64,000 nucleotides of DNA, taken from Prescottella sp. R16 (lineage in GTDB: Bacteria > Actinomycetota > Actinomycetes > Mycobacteriales > Mycobacteriaceae). Shown piece after piece: positions 47,998-58,560 of the stretch. The notes below the pieces were generated by a model that saw only the letters and a list, made by a program, of their open reading frames with translations, ran no database searches and was not told where the DNA came from. The position numbers and the translations under genes are program-made. Within the stretch, counting starts at the first letter, position 1, and each line of letters starts with the position of its first letter. Location: contig NZ_CP130943.1 in the NCBI RefSeq assembly GCF_030656875.1, positions 2,108,001 to 2,172,000 of the forward strand, given 5' to 3'.

Positions 47998-48525
47998 ATG
48001 CCTGCCCACATCGCGCCCGCTCGACTGCCGCTCGCCGCCACGATCCCAGACGGAGTGTCCGTGGACACCGTGCTCGCCGATCTCGCCGACGACGGGGTAT
48101 CGGCCCCCGCCGCGGACGTCGACGGTCTACGGGACGTGGTGGCCCGTGCACAGAGCGAGGGCATCGATCTGCGGATCGTGGTGCTCGAGACGAGCCCGCC
48201 GCGGGCCGAGCAGCTGCGTGACCTGGCCACCGAGATCGGCACCACCGACGGCGGCACTGTGCTGGTGCTGAGCCCGTCGGCGCCCGGCACGTACAGCGAC
48301 ACCCTCAGCCGGGTCGTCCTCGAGGGCGCCCAGGACCACACGTACACCGGCGGCAACGCGGTGCAGTCCGCGAACAACTTCGTCGACGAGGTCACCGCCC
48401 CGCACATCTCGTGGGGTGCGATCACCGCCGTGCTGATCCTGCTCGTCGCGCTCGTCGGCGGCGTCTCCTACTGGGCGAAGGCCCGTCGCGGCCCGGCTCC
48501 CGCCGACTCCGACACCCCTGCCTGA
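47998..48525 (+). CDS. Conserved membrane-anchored protein (Rv1476/DUF6676 type)
   Basis: A 175-residue protein with one C-terminal transmembrane segment (AITAVLILLVALVGGVSYWA) and a short basic tail; the rest is soluble. Position between acn and ripA is that of Rv1476, an uncharacterised protein. ATG 47998 follows a weak GAGAG site. Membrane topology suggests an exported N-terminal domain anchored at its C-terminus, or the reverse. Function unknown. Confidence 0.8.
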   Translation: MPAHIAPARLPLAATIPDGVSVDTVLADLADDGVSAPAADVDGLRDVVARAQSEGIDLRIVVLETSPPRAEQLRDLATEIGTTDGGTVLVLSPSAPGTYSDTLSRVVLEGAQDHTYTGGNAVQSANNFVDEVTAPHISWGAITAVLILLVALVGGVSYWAKARRGPAPADSDTPA

Positions 48526-48655
48526 TCCCGCCCGACACACCCGCGGTCTCTTTTGTGACAAGAGAGCGCCGACGGGCGTCATGTGTCGTACGGTGCCTGT
48601 GGTGTTTCCGGGAGGGAAGTGCCGTGACGGTGACGTGCCCGGCCGGGAGAGTGAT

Positions 48656-50122
48656 GTGAGACGACGGAGTTCACGCGCAGGCGTGCGGAATCCGAGTCTC
48701 GCTCGTGCGCGTTCCCGTCTCGGACGCGCCCTGCTCGCCGGCGGGATCGCCGGAACCCTGGTCCTGGGGCTCCCGGGTGCCGCGCTCGCCGTACCGCCGC
48801 CGCCCCCGAACCCGTCCGACGCCGAAATCGACAGTGGTCGTGCGCAGGTCGCCGACAGCGTCGCGCAGGTCGGCGACCTCGTCAATCAGGTGGCGTCCGC
48901 GAACCAGCAGCTCGCCGCACTCGACGACGAGGTCGCGATCAAACGGGAGGGCGTCAACCGGGCGCTGGTCGACCTGCAGACCGCGCGCGACGAGGCGGAC
49001 GCCGCGGGCGCACTCGTCGAGAGCAGCCGGCAGGCGCTCGACGACGCGAACACCCGGATCGATCAGGCGCAGCAACGGTTCACCGACTACGCCGTCGAGA
49101 GCTACACCAAGGGCCGCAACGTGGCGTCCCTGTCGTCGTTCTTCGGCGCGACCGGCCCGGACGACATCCTCGACCGTGCGCAGATCATGCGGCGCCTGTC
49201 GGCGAGCCAGAAGGCGGTCCTCGAAAATCTGCAGCGGGCCCGTACCGCGCAGGCGAACCGGGACTCGGCGGCCCGCGAGGCGAAGGAACGTGCCGACGCC
49301 GCCGCGAGCGAGGCCGAGGCCAAGAAGGCCGAGGCGGAGCAGGCGATCGCGAGCGCCCGCGCGGCCCTCGAGGAACAGGCCGCCCGCAAGGCCGAGATCG
49401 AGGCGTCCCGCAACGCCGCGCAGGCGCAGCTCGACGCGGCCCGGGACAACGTCGCCGGTCTGCAGGGACAGCGGGACGCGTACCTGGTGTGGGACGAGCA
49501 GCGCCGCGCGGAGGAGGCGGCCGCTGCCGCGGCGGAGGCCGCGCGCCGGGCTGCGGAGGATCGGGCCGCGAACGAACGTGCCGCGCAGCTCGCGAACGGG
49601 CAGCGATCCCACACCCAGCTCGACGACGACGGCCCCGCAATCCCTTCGGCCCCCTCGTCACCGTCCTCGCCACCACCGATGGGGCCGGCGGTGACCGGCA
49701 GCGCCGCCATCGAAACGGTGATCGACCGGGGCATGTCGCAGCTCGGCGTCCAGTACGCGTGGGGCGGTGGCAACGCCGGCGGCCCCACCCTCGGCATCCG
49801 GGACGGCGGCGTCGCCGACAGCTACGGCGACTTCGCGAAGGTCGGCTTCGACTGCTCCGGCCTGATGATCTACGCGTTCGCCGGTGTCGGTATCTCGCTG
49901 CCCCACTACACCGGCTACCAGTACACCGCCGGCACGCAGGTGCCGTCGTCCCAGATGCGCCGCGGCGACATGCTGTTCTGGGGGCCGGGTGCGAGCCAGC
50001 ACGTCGCCCTGTACCTCGGGGACGGGCAGATGCTCGAGGCCCCGCAGTCCGGGTCGGTCGTGAAGGTCTCGCCGGTGCGATGGGACGGGATGACGCCCTA
50101 CGCTGTCCGTATGGTGTCGTGA
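48656..50122 (+). CDS. ripA: NlpC/P60 peptidoglycan endopeptidase (RipA type)
   Basis: A 488-residue secreted hydrolase cutting the D-Glu/diaminopimelate bond in peptidoglycan at cell division. The signal peptide ends at AALA/VP (about 45). A long Ala/Glu/Arg coiled coil (about 60-320) follows, then a Pro/Ser linker and the NlpC/P60 domain with C400 (FDCSGL), H449 (QHVAL) and E461, the same spacing (49 and 61) as C383, H432 and E444 of M. tuberculosis RipA. GTG 48656 has GGGAGA 5 bases upstream. A second endopeptidase, RipB in mycobacteria, is not next to it here. Confidence 0.94.
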   Translation: MRRRSSRAGVRNPSLARARSRLGRALLAGGIAGTLVLGLPGAALAVPPPPPNPSDAEIDSGRAQVADSVAQVGDLVNQVASANQQLAALDDEVAIKREGVNRALVDLQTARDEADAAGALVESSRQALDDANTRIDQAQQRFTDYAVESYTKGRNVASLSSFFGATGPDDILDRAQIMRRLSASQKAVLENLQRARTAQANRDSAAREAKERADAAASEAEAKKAEAEQAIASARAALEEQAARKAEIEASRNAAQAQLDAARDNVAGLQGQRDAYLVWDEQRRAEEAAAAAAEAARRAAEDRAANERAAQLANGQRSHTQLDDDGPAIPSAPSSPSSPPPMGPAVTGSAAIETVIDRGMSQLGVQYAWGGGNAGGPTLGIRDGGVADSYGDFAKVGFDCSGLMIYAFAGVGISLPHYTGYQYTAGTQVPSSQMRRGDMLFWGPGASQHVALYLGDGQMLEAPQSGSVVKVSPVRWDGMTPYAVRMVS

Positions 50123-50166
50123 GAGATGACGTGTCGACTCGGGCTAGTGGGAAGCGAGGGTTCTTG

Positions 50167-51285
50167 GTGACCTCAGGTGACGGTGCTGTGACGGGGTCCG
50201 GCCAGGCCGGAGCGGTGCAGGGAGTGGGTGGACCGGTATCCGACCTGGCCCGTGACGTGCACCTGCTCGAGCGGGCGATCTACGAGGTCAAACGGGTCAT
50301 CGTCGGTCAGGACCGGCTCGTCGAACGCATGCTCGTCGGGGTCCTCGCGAAGGGGCACGTGCTGCTCGAAGGTGTGCCCGGGGTCGCGAAGACGCTCGCG
50401 GTGGAGACGTTCGCGAAGGTCGTCGGCGGCTCGTTCTCCCGCGTCCAGTTCACCCCCGACCTGGTGCCGACCGATCTGATCGGCACCCGCATCTACCGGC
50501 AGGGCCGAGAGGCGTTCGACACCGAACTCGGCCCCGTCGTCGCGAACTTCCTGCTCGCCGACGAGATCAACCGCGCCCCGGCGAAGGTGCAGTCGGCGCT
50601 GCTCGAGGTGATGGCCGAACGGCACGTCTCGATCGGCGGCACCACCTACCCGATGCCCGAACCGTTCCTGGTGATGGCCACCCAGAACCCGATCGAGAAC
50701 GAGGGCGTCTACCCGCTGCCGGAAGCCCAGCGCGACCGGTTCCTGTTCAAGGTCCTCGTCGACTACCCGTCGATCGAGGAGGAACGCGAGATCGTCTACC
50801 GGATGGGGGTCGCGCCGCCCGAGCCGCAGCAGATCCTCGACGCGCAGGAGATGGTGCGGCTGCAGAAGGTGGCGAGCACCGTGTTCGTGCACCACGCGCT
50901 CGTCGACTACGTGGTGCGGGTCATCGCCGCGACCCGAAGCCCTCGCCGGTACGGGCTCGACGACGTCGCCGGCTGGATCGCGTACGGGGCGTCCCCGCGC
51001 GCCACCCTCGGCATCATCTCCGCGTCCCGCGCGCTCGCGCTGCTGCGCGGCCGCGACTACGTCGTCCCGCAGGACGTCCTCGAGATCGTCCCGGACGTGC
51101 TGCGGCACCGGCTCGTCCTGTCGTACGACGCGCTCGCCGACGAGGTGTCTCCCGACGACGTGATCGGCCGCGTGCTGCAGACCGTCGGGCTGCCGCAGGT
51201 GGGTGCGCAGCCGGTGCCGGGACCCGCGCGCACCGGTGAACCCGGCCCGGTTCCCGCGACGTCGCCCGGACCTGCGCCGCAGTGA
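50167..51285 (+). CDS. MoxR-family AAA ATPase
   Basis: A 372-residue MoxR chaperone-type ATPase: Walker A EGVPGVAKT, Walker B LLADEINRAP, sensor ATQNPIENEGVYPLPEAQRDRF. Such ATPases work with vWA proteins in assembling cofactors or envelope complexes. GTG 50167 has a GAGGG site 6 bases upstream; the frame continues further back without similarity. The TGA overlaps the next start (GTGA). It lies in the ripA-moxR-DUF58-vWA order of mycobacteria (Rv1477-Rv1481). Confidence 0.93.
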   Translation: MTSGDGAVTGSGQAGAVQGVGGPVSDLARDVHLLERAIYEVKRVIVGQDRLVERMLVGVLAKGHVLLEGVPGVAKTLAVETFAKVVGGSFSRVQFTPDLVPTDLIGTRIYRQGREAFDTELGPVVANFLLADEINRAPAKVQSALLEVMAERHVSIGGTTYPMPEPFLVMATQNPIENEGVYPLPEAQRDRFLFKVLVDYPSIEEEREIVYRMGVAPPEPQQILDAQEMVRLQKVASTVFVHHALVDYVVRVIAATRSPRRYGLDDVAGWIAYGASPRATLGIISASRALALLRGRDYVVPQDVLEIVPDVLRHRLVLSYDALADEVSPDDVIGRVLQTVGLPQVGAQPVPGPARTGEPGPVPATSPGPAPQ

Positions 51286-52259
51286 TCCGCCGCTCGGACG
51301 CCGGGGCCGGTTCCGGACCGGGGGTGCCGTCGTTTCGCGGCGGATCGTTGCGCGACCCGGAGATGACAGCGGCCCTGCGCACTCTCGAACTGACGGTCCG
51401 ACGCCGTCTCGACGGCGTCCTGCACGGCGACCATCTCGGTCTCATCCCGGGGCCCGGATCCGAACCGGGTGACGCCCGCGAGTACCAGCCCGGGGACGAC
51501 GTCCGGCAGATGGACTGGTCGGTCACCGCGCGCACGACCCACCCGCACGTGCGGCAGACCGTCGCCGACCGCGAACTCGAGACGTGGCTGGTGCTGGACC
51601 TGTCGTCGAGCCTGGACTTCGGTACCACCGGCTGCGAGAAGCGGGATCTCGCGGTCGCCGCGGCCGCCGCGGTCACCCATCTCGCGGGTGGCAGCGGCAA
51701 CCGGATCGGGGCGATCGTCGCGACCGGGGAACGGCTGCAGCGCATTCCGGCCCGCGGCGGACGTGTCCACGCGCAGGCGATGCTGCGGCGCATCGCGTCC
51801 ACCCCGCACGCACCCGACGGGGTCCGCGGCGATCTGCGCGGCGCCCTCGAATCACTGCGGCGGCCGCAACGGCGCCGCGGCCTGGCGGTGGTGATCAGCG
51901 ATTTCCTCGGCCCCATCGACTGGGAGCATTCGCTGCGGGCCCTGTCCGGGCGGCACGATCTGCTCGCCGTCGAGGTCCTCGACCCGCGCGATCTGGAACT
52001 GCCCGACGCCGGCGACGTGGTGCTGTACGACCCGGAATCCGGTCGCACCCGCGAGTTCTCGACGACCCCGTCGCTGCGGGCCGACTTCGCCCGCGCCGCC
52101 GCCGCGCACCGCGCCGACGTCGAGGCGACGCTGCGCCGGTGCGGGGCACCCCGGCTGAGCCTGCGCACCGACCGGGACTGGATCGCCGACGTGGTCCGGT
52201 TCGTCTCCGCCCGCCGGCACACGTTCGGGACGCCGACACACCGGGTGGCCCGCGGATGA
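51282..52259 (+). CDS. DUF58 domain protein
   Basis: A 325-residue cytoplasmic DUF58 protein with the family core [20 protein letters not shown] near residue 67 and a vWA-like strand ([13 protein letters not shown]). DUF58 proteins regularly accompany MoxR and vWA genes. It starts at GTG 51282 overlapping the moxR stop and ends with an ATGA overlap into the vWA gene, so the three are one unit. Confidence 0.9.
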   Translation: MIRRSDAGAGSGPGVPSFRGGSLRDPEMTAALRTLELTVRRRLDGVLHGDHLGLIPGPGSEPGDAREYQPGDDVRQMDWSVTARTTHPHVRQTVADRELETWLVLDLSSSLDFGTTGCEKRDLAVAAAAAVTHLAGGSGNRIGAIVATGERLQRIPARGGRVHAQAMLRRIASTPHAPDGVRGDLRGALESLRRPQRRRGLAVVISDFLGPIDWEHSLRALSGRHDLLAVEVLDPRDLELPDAGDVVLYDPESGRTREFSTTPSLRADFARAAAAHRADVEATLRRCGAPRLSLRTDRDWIADVVRFVSARRHTFGTPTHRVARG

Positions 52260-53236
52260 GCCTGTCGCAGTTCGCGTCCCCGTGGTGGCTGCTGTTCCTC
52301 GCCGTCGTCGCCGCGCTCGCCGCCGGATACGTGTTGATCCAGCGGCGCCGGCAGAAGCACGTGCTGCGGTTCGCCAACATGGAGCTGCTCGAGAAGGTGG
52401 CGCCGAACCGGCCTCGCTTCACGCGGCATCTGCCGACCGCGCTGGTGCTGGTGGGTCTGTTGCTGCTGACGGTCGCGCTGGCCGGGCCGACGTCCGACAA
52501 GCGGGTGCCGCGCAACCGGGCGACCGTCGTCCTGGTGATCGACGTGTCGCTGTCGATGAAAGCCACCGATGTCGAGCCGAGCCGGCTCGAGGCGGCGCAG
52601 GAGGCGGCGAAGTCGTTCGCCGAGGGCCTGACCCCCGGCATCAACCTGGGCCTGGTCGCGTTCGCGGGCACCGCGTCGGTGCTGGTGTCGCCCACCCCGA
52701 ACCGGGACGACACGAAGGCCGCGATCGACAACCTGAAACTCAGCGAGCGCACCGCGACCGGTGAGGCGATCTTCACGTCGCTGCAGTCGATCGACACGCT
52801 CGCCGCCGTCCTCGGTGGCAGTGAACAGGCGCCGCCCGCCCGCATCGTGTTGCTGTCCGACGGCAAACAGACCGTGCCCGAGTCCGGCGACGATCCGCGC
52901 GGCGCGTTCACCGCCGCCCGCAAGGCGAAGGAGAAAGGGGTGCCGATCTCGACGATCTCGTTCGGCACCAACTACGGCACCGTCGACATCGAGGGCGACC
53001 GGATCCCGGTCCCCGTCGACGACCCGTCGCTGCGGGAGATCGCCGACCTGTCCGGCGGAAGCTTCTTCACCGCATCCAGTCTCGAGGAACTGCGCAGGGT
53101 GTACGACACGCTCGAGGAGCAGATCGGGTTCGAGAACACCCGCGGTGACGCGAGCCGGCCCTGGTTGGTCCTCGGGGTCCTGTGCACCGCAGCCGGTCTC
53201 GGAATCGCCCTGGTACTGCGGCAACGTCTTCCGTGA
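52256..53236 (+). CDS. von Willebrand factor A domain membrane protein
   Basis: A 326-residue protein with two N-terminal membrane segments ([35 protein letters not shown]), a vWA domain with MIDAS motif DVSLS (about 96-100), and a C-terminal membrane segment before the end. Typical of the MoxR partner proteins. It closes the moxR-DUF58-vWA operon; fabG1 follows 78 bp later. Confidence 0.92.
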   Translation: MSLSQFASPWWLLFLAVVAALAAGYVLIQRRRQKHVLRFANMELLEKVAPNRPRFTRHLPTALVLVGLLLLTVALAGPTSDKRVPRNRATVVLVIDVSLSMKATDVEPSRLEAAQEAAKSFAEGLTPGINLGLVAFAGTASVLVSPTPNRDDTKAAIDNLKLSERTATGEAIFTSLQSIDTLAAVLGGSEQAPPARIVLLSDGKQTVPESGDDPRGAFTAARKAKEKGVPISTISFGTNYGTVDIEGDRIPVPVDDPSLREIADLSGGSFFTASSLEELRRVYDTLEEQIGFENTRGDASRPWLVLGVLCTAAGLGIALVLRQRLP

Positions 53237-54037
<801 letters not shown>

Positions 54038-54095
54038 CCCGCTTCGGTACCCGCACGGACACAACGGCTTTCATCACACAGGAGGACCACCACCC

Positions 54096-54929
54096 ATGGG
54101 CGGACTGCTCGAGGGCAAGACCATTCTCGTCACCGGCATCATCACCGACGCGTCGATCGCGTTCCACACCGCGAAGGTGGCGCAGGAGCAGGGTGCGAAG
54201 GTGATCATCACCGGTATCCCCGAGCGCCTGCGGCTGATCGACCGGATCGCCAAGCGGCTGCCGCAGGAGGTGCCGCCGGCCATCGCACTGGACGTCACCG
54301 ACGAGGAGTGCCTCGGTGCGCTCGCCGACCGGGTCCGCGAACTGGCACCGGAGGGGCTCGACGGGGTCGTCCACTCGATCGCGTTCGCCCCCAAGACGCT
54401 GATGGGTCCCGACGCGCTGCCGTTCCTCGACGGTCCGGGCCCCGACGTGGCCAGGGCGTTCGAGATCTCCGCGTGGAGCTACGCGTCCCTCGCGCGCGCG
54501 GTGCTACCCGTCATGAACGAGCGCGGGTCGATCGTCGGCATGGACTTCGATCCGCGCACCGCGATGCCGGACTACAACTGGATGGGTGTCGCGAAGGCGG
54601 CGCTCGAATCGGTGAACCGGTACGTGGCCCGGGAAGTGGGCTACGCCAAGAAGATCCGCTCCAACCTGGTGGCGGCGGGCCCGATCAAGACACTCGCGGC
54701 CAAGGCGATCTCGGGGACGGCCACCGACGACGCCAAGAAGCTGAACATGCTCAACGAGTACTGGGACGGGGCGTCGCCCATCGGCTGGAACGTCGACGAT
54801 CCGGGCGTCGTGGGCACGAGCGTGTGCGCGGTGCTGTCGGACTTCCTGCCCGCCACCACCGGTTCGATCATCTATGTCGACGGCGGGGCCAGCCACAACA
54901 CGTGGTTCCCCGAGAACTTCATGGGCTGA
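54096..54929 (+). CDS. inhA: Enoyl-ACP reductase InhA
   Basis: A 277-residue NADH-dependent enoyl-ACP reductase, target of isoniazid in mycobacteria. The N-terminal [11 protein letters not shown] and the substrate-loop serine in VVHSIAF are conserved; the catalytic pair is Y160 and K167. It is eight residues longer than M. tuberculosis InhA, with extra residues at the C-terminus ([15 protein letters not shown]). A GGAGG site precedes ATG 54096 and hemH begins 4 bp after its stop. Confidence 0.95.
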   Translation: MGGLLEGKTILVTGIITDASIAFHTAKVAQEQGAKVIITGIPERLRLIDRIAKRLPQEVPPAIALDVTDEECLGALADRVRELAPEGLDGVVHSIAFAPKTLMGPDALPFLDGPGPDVARAFEISAWSYASLARAVLPVMNERGSIVGMDFDPRTAMPDYNWMGVAKAALESVNRYVAREVGYAKKIRSNLVAAGPIKTLAAKAISGTATDDAKKLNMLNEYWDGASPIGWNVDDPGVVGTSVCAVLSDFLPATTGSIIYVDGGASHNTWFPENFMG

Positions 54930-54933
54930 CGCC

Positions 54934-55980
54934 GTGTACGACGCACTGCTGCTGCTGTCCTTCGGTGGACCCGAGAAACCCGACGACGTGCGACCGTTCC
55001 TGGAGAACGTCACCCGCGGCCGCGGGGTGCCCCCGGAACGCCTCGACGAGGTTGTGGAGCACTATCTGCACTTCGGGGGAGTGTCGCCGATCAACGCCCT
55101 CAACCGCGACATCATCGTGCGGGTCGAGGACGAGTTGCGGGCCGCCGGAATCGAACTGCCGGTGTACTTCGGGAACCGCAACTGGCATCCGATGGTCGAG
55201 GACACCGTCGCCCGGATGCGCGACGACGGCGTCCGCAACGCACTGGTGTTCCCGACGTCGGCGTGGGGCGGCTACTCGGGGTGCCGGCAGTACCACGAGG
55301 ACATCGTGCGGGCCCGGACCGCGGTCGGCGACGACGCCCCGGCGTTGACGAAACTGCGCCAGTACTACGACCATCCGCTGCTGGTCGCGTCGTTCGCCGA
55401 CGCGATCGGGGTGGCCCGTGAACAGTTGCCCGCCGAGGTGCGCGATCGGGCGCGACTGGTGTTCACGGCGCACTCGGTGCCGCTGTCGGCCGACACGGCG
55501 GCCGGCCCGCCGAGTGCGGGCGGGCACCTGTACAGCCGTCAGGTGGCGGAAGCCGCGCGACTGGCAGCCACCGCGGCCGGTGTCGACGACTTCGATGTGG
55601 TGTGGCAGTCCCGGTCCGGGCCGCCGCAGGTACCGTGGCTCGAACCGGACATCTGCGAGCATCTCGAGGCGGTCGCCGCCGACGGGGTGCCGGCGGTGAT
55701 CGTCTGCCCCGTCGGGTTCGTCTCCGACCATCTCGAGGTGGTGTGGGACCTCGACACCGAGGCCCGCGACAAGGCCGCCGAACTCGGGATCGGGTTCGCC
55801 CGGGCCGGAACACCGGGCACCGATCCACGCTTCGCCCGCATGGTCCGGGAACTGGTCACCGAACGCACCGGCGGGACCCCGCTCGAGCGGCTCGGAACCG
55901 AACCACTCCTCGGCGCGACCGTCGACGGCGCGATCTGCGCCGTCGACTGCTGCGTGCCGGTGCGGCGGCCGGGGTCCTGA
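54934..55980 (+). CDS. hemH: Ferrochelatase (coproporphyrin-type)
   Basis: A 348-residue ferrochelatase inserting iron in heme synthesis; in actinobacteria the substrate is normally coproporphyrin [17 protein letters not shown] and the FTAHSVP active-site histidine mark the family. Cysteines C117 (SGCRQY) and a C-terminal C335-x3-C339-C340 group may bind a [2Fe-2S] cluster, as actinobacterial enzymes do; the spacing differs from M. tuberculosis, so I leave it open. GTG 54934 begins 4 bp after inhA. Confidence 0.93.
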   Translation: MYDALLLLSFGGPEKPDDVRPFLENVTRGRGVPPERLDEVVEHYLHFGGVSPINALNRDIIVRVEDELRAAGIELPVYFGNRNWHPMVEDTVARMRDDGVRNALVFPTSAWGGYSGCRQYHEDIVRARTAVGDDAPALTKLRQYYDHPLLVASFADAIGVAREQLPAEVRDRARLVFTAHSVPLSADTAAGPPSAGGHLYSRQVAEAARLAATAAGVDDFDVVWQSRSGPPQVPWLEPDICEHLEAVAADGVPAVIVCPVGFVSDHLEVVWDLDTEARDKAAELGIGFARAGTPGTDPRFARMVRELVTERTGGTPLERLGTEPLLGATVDGAICAVDCCVPVRRPGS

Positions 55981-56082
55981 ATCCAGGGCCGGTGACACGA
56001 ACACCGCACGGCATTCCCGTTTTCGGCGCACGATGGAGTCATGCTCGCCACGTGACATCCACCATGACCGGAGGAGGGCGCG

Positions 56083-56276
56083 ATGACCGACCGCCGGAAT
56101 CCCGGTGCCGCGCTGGTCCGGCCCGACCGGGCCGAGGTACTCGGAAACGCGGATGCGTCGATGCACCTGTTACTCGACGCATCCGACACCGCGGTGCCGT
56201 CGGTGCTCTCGAGGTGCGGGTCCTCGTCGTCCTCTCGTCGACGCCCCCGCACTGGTGGCGTGGCCGAGGGCGATGA
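56083..56276 (+). pseudogene. Decayed cupin-type gene
   Basis: The stretch between hemH and the reductase lacks an intact gene. From ATG 56083, with a GGAGGA site, about 37 codons read like a small cupin N-terminus (VRPDRAEVLGNADASMHLLL). The frame then turns to low-complexity Ser/Arg residues, while another frame (about 56185-56276) reads GALEVRVLVVL and PPHWW before a stop. This fits a frameshifted, shortened gene. The upstream 55981-56082 shows nothing. The cupin identity is tentative. Confidence 0.4.
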
Positions 56277-56335
56277 GTTTCGCCGCCGGGGCGAGTCCGT
56301 CTCGTCGTATGGTTTCGACGACCGAGGAGCACATC

Positions 56336-56917
56336 ATGTCCGCCACGTACACGTTCGACGTCTTCTCCAGCCTCGACGGCTACGGATCGTACGAGGGAGG
56401 CGACTGGGGCGGGTACTGGGGCAAACAGGGCCCGGAGTTCCTCGCGCACCGCCTCGAATCGTATGCACGCGAGCAGCGGACGGTGTTCGGTGCCAACACG
56501 TTCCGGGAGTTCGTGGCGATGCGGGGTGCATCCGACGATTTTCCCGACGTGCTCGATCCGTGGGTGACCCGGATGGTGCACCTGCCGGCGACGGTGGTGT
56601 CGACCACGTTGACCGGGCCGCTCGACTGGCCGGACGCCTCCGTCGCACACGGTGACGCCGTCGACGTCGTGGCCCGACTGAAGGAGGAATCGGCGGTGCC
56701 GTTGCGCTCGCACGGCAGCCTGTCGATGAACCGGGCCCTGATGGCTGCCGGCCTGGTCGACCGCATCCAGGTGACGATCTTCCCTGTCCTCACCGGACAC
56801 ACCGGCACCGCCCCGATCTTCCACGGCGCCGCGGACTTCGACCTCGACCTGCTCGAGAGCCGGACCTTCGACGGCCGGATCCAGGAACTCGTGTACCGGC
56901 CGACGCGACACGGGTGA
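56336..56917 (+). CDS. Dihydrofolate reductase/RibD C-terminal-like reductase
   Basis: A 193-residue protein with a DHFR-type fold of the RibD C-terminal kind: TFDVFSSLDGYGSYEGGDW near the start and RSHGSLSMNRALMAAGLVDRIQVTIFPVLTG late, where the NADPH site lies. GAGGAG 6 bases before ATG 56336 decides the start. These stand-alone reductases have unknown physiological substrates. It follows the decayed gene and is convergent with the GtrA gene. Confidence 0.9.
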   Translation: MSATYTFDVFSSLDGYGSYEGGDWGGYWGKQGPEFLAHRLESYAREQRTVFGANTFREFVAMRGASDDFPDVLDPWVTRMVHLPATVVSTTLTGPLDWPDASVAHGDAVDVVARLKEESAVPLRSHGSLSMNRALMAAGLVDRIQVTIFPVLTGHTGTAPIFHGAADFDLDLLESRTFDGRIQELVYRPTRHG

Positions 56918-56959
56918 CCGGTCGGCATCGAAGGCGAGATTCGGGGAAGATCCGGTCGA

Positions 56960-57496
56960 TCAGGGCTCGGACCGGACTGCAGGCGTGCCCGCGTCCCGCT
57001 CCTGCTGTGGAACGACAGGTTCCGGAAAGACGAACCTGCGCATCGCCCACCAACGGAAGACCGTGGCGAGGAGGGTTCCGACGACGGTGGCGCTGACGAA
57101 GTCGGCGATGTTCTCCGCAGCGGGCGACACGTGCGGGGTCTGCAGGGCGAAGGCGTAGCGGGACACGGCCAGTGGTAGTTGGTTGATCACCAAACCGACG
57201 CCGGCGACGACGAAGAACAGGGCGGCCTCGTGCCGACGCTCCCGACCACCACGGGCGGTGAACGCCCATTCGCGGTTGAGGACGTAGGAGAGCACCGTGG
57301 CGACGAGGACGGCGGTCACATTCGCTGTGATCGGTTTGCCCTCCAGGATCGTCCACTTCAAGCCGAAGAACAGTGCCGACGTGGTGACGAACGCGAGCGA
57401 CCCCACCGCAAGGAACTTCACCAACTCGGCGTTGCGCACGAACGCAGAAAGCAACGGTGCGGGAATGCGGGACGCGACGATCCTGCCGAGGAACAT
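56960..57496 (-). CDS. GtrA-family membrane protein
   Basis: A 178-residue protein with four hydrophobic segments and the GtrA family order (FLAVGSLAFVTTSALFF; VLVATVLSYVLNREWAF; FRWWAMRRFVFPE). GtrA proteins move or present polyprenyl-linked sugars for cell-surface glycan synthesis. It stands alone, divergent from the HTH gene at 57603; partner glycosyltransferase is not seen here. Confidence 0.9.
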   Translation of the reverse strand: MFLGRIVASRIPAPLLSAFVRNAELVKFLAVGSLAFVTTSALFFGLKWTILEGKPITANVTAVLVATVLSYVLNREWAFTARGGRERRHEAALFFVVAGVGLVINQLPLAVSRYAFALQTPHVSPAAENIADFVSATVVGTLLATVFRWWAMRRFVFPEPVVPQQERDAGTPAVRSEP

Positions 57497-57602
57497 TCGG
57501 TCAGGCTACCGATCGACAGATGATCCGGTGTGGAAGCACGTCTCGTCGCGGGCACATCGTTTCCGAATGGAAACGTGGCCGTCGGCTCGCTAGGTTCGTG
57601 GG

Positions 57603-58085
57603 GTGTCCGACGGCCTGTATCACCGCTACGAGTTCACGTTCATCGTGCCGTTGCTGACGGCGTCGCGGGAGGCGGTCGTCGCCGACGGTTTCGATGCCCG
57701 GCTCCACGATCACGCCGGTATCCAGTTGCTCACCGTGGTGACCGAGGGAATGCGGTGTGCGACAGCGGGAATGAGCCTGGTCGACCAGTTGGTGAGTGAG
57801 GGAGTGCGGCCCACCCGCACGCACCCGGATCTGGTGACGCGGCAGGACATCGCGGACCGGGCCGGGGTGACACGGCAGGCCGTCGGCCAGTGGGTGCGCG
57901 GGGTGCGGCAGCGCGGCACCCCGTTCCCCACGCCGTTCAACACCGTCTCCGGCGGCATCTGGTTGTGGGGCGATGTGTATGCATGGCTACGTAGTCGCGG
58001 CTACGGTCGCGATACCGGTCTGCTGTATCCGACGCTCGACGAGCACGTCCGCATCGACCGGCACATCGTCATGAACCACCGTTGA
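57603..58085 (+). CDS. Protein with C-terminal helix-turn-helix
   Basis: A 160-residue protein. Residues 1-70 form an unrecognised domain; the HTH is about 77-100 (LVTRQDIADRAGVTRQAVGQWVRG), with a basic/aromatic segment after it (IWLWGDVYAWLRSRGYG). It starts at GTG 57603. It may control the SRPBCC gene that begins 13 bp after it; no operator could be picked out. Confidence 0.7.
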   Translation: MSDGLYHRYEFTFIVPLLTASREAVVADGFDARLHDHAGIQLLTVVTEGMRCATAGMSLVDQLVSEGVRPTRTHPDLVTRQDIADRAGVTRQAVGQWVRGVRQRGTPFPTPFNTVSGGIWLWGDVYAWLRSRGYGRDTGLLYPTLDEHVRIDRHIVMNHR

Positions 58086-58097
58086 AAGGGGACGAGC

Positions 58098-58556
58098 ATG
58101 ACCGACAAGCTCGAGGTGACACGCCACATCGCTGCCGCACCGGAGAAGGTGTACGCGGCGATCTCGGACGTCACCCGCATGGGGGAATGGTCCGAGGAAT
58201 GCCACACGTGTGAATGGCAGGGCGGCGCCGACGGCCCGTCGGTCGGCGCGGTGTTCGACGGCCACAACCGCAACGGCGACCACGAATGGACGACGCAGGG
58301 CACCGTGATCGAGGCCGATCCGGGCCGCAGCTTCGTGTTCGAGTGCTCGATGTACGGCGTCCACTACGCCACCTGGGGCTACCGCCTCGAGGCCGTCGAC
58401 GACGGCACCCGGATCACCGAGTGGACCGAGGACCTGCGCACCGACGAGGCCCGCGCGTTCGGGGCGCGGGTGTCCGGCGTCGAGGACCGCGTCGCCCGCA
58501 ACGAGCACACGATGGGCGGTACCCTCGACCGGCTCGCGGCCGCACTCGAGAACTGA
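58098..58556 (+). CDS. SRPBCC-family protein
   Basis: A 152-residue SRPBCC (START/Bet v1-like) protein with the usual early helix-strand (VTRHIAAAPEKVYAAISDVTRMGEWSEEC) and a beta-rich middle. Such proteins bind small hydrophobic ligands. AAAGGGGAC lies before ATG 58098. Convergent with the next gene with a 4-bp gap. Confidence 0.85.
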   Translation: MTDKLEVTRHIAAAPEKVYAAISDVTRMGEWSEECHTCEWQGGADGPSVGAVFDGHNRNGDHEWTTQGTVIEADPGRSFVFECSMYGVHYATWGYRLEAVDDGTRITEWTEDLRTDEARAFGARVSGVEDRVARNEHTMGGTLDRLAAALEN

Positions 58557-58560
58557 CCGG

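Noticed and set aside
48526..48655. Riboswitch before ripA (ydaO-like)
   Set aside because: The 130-bp leader has no recognisable conserved core; only the ribosome site could be supported.
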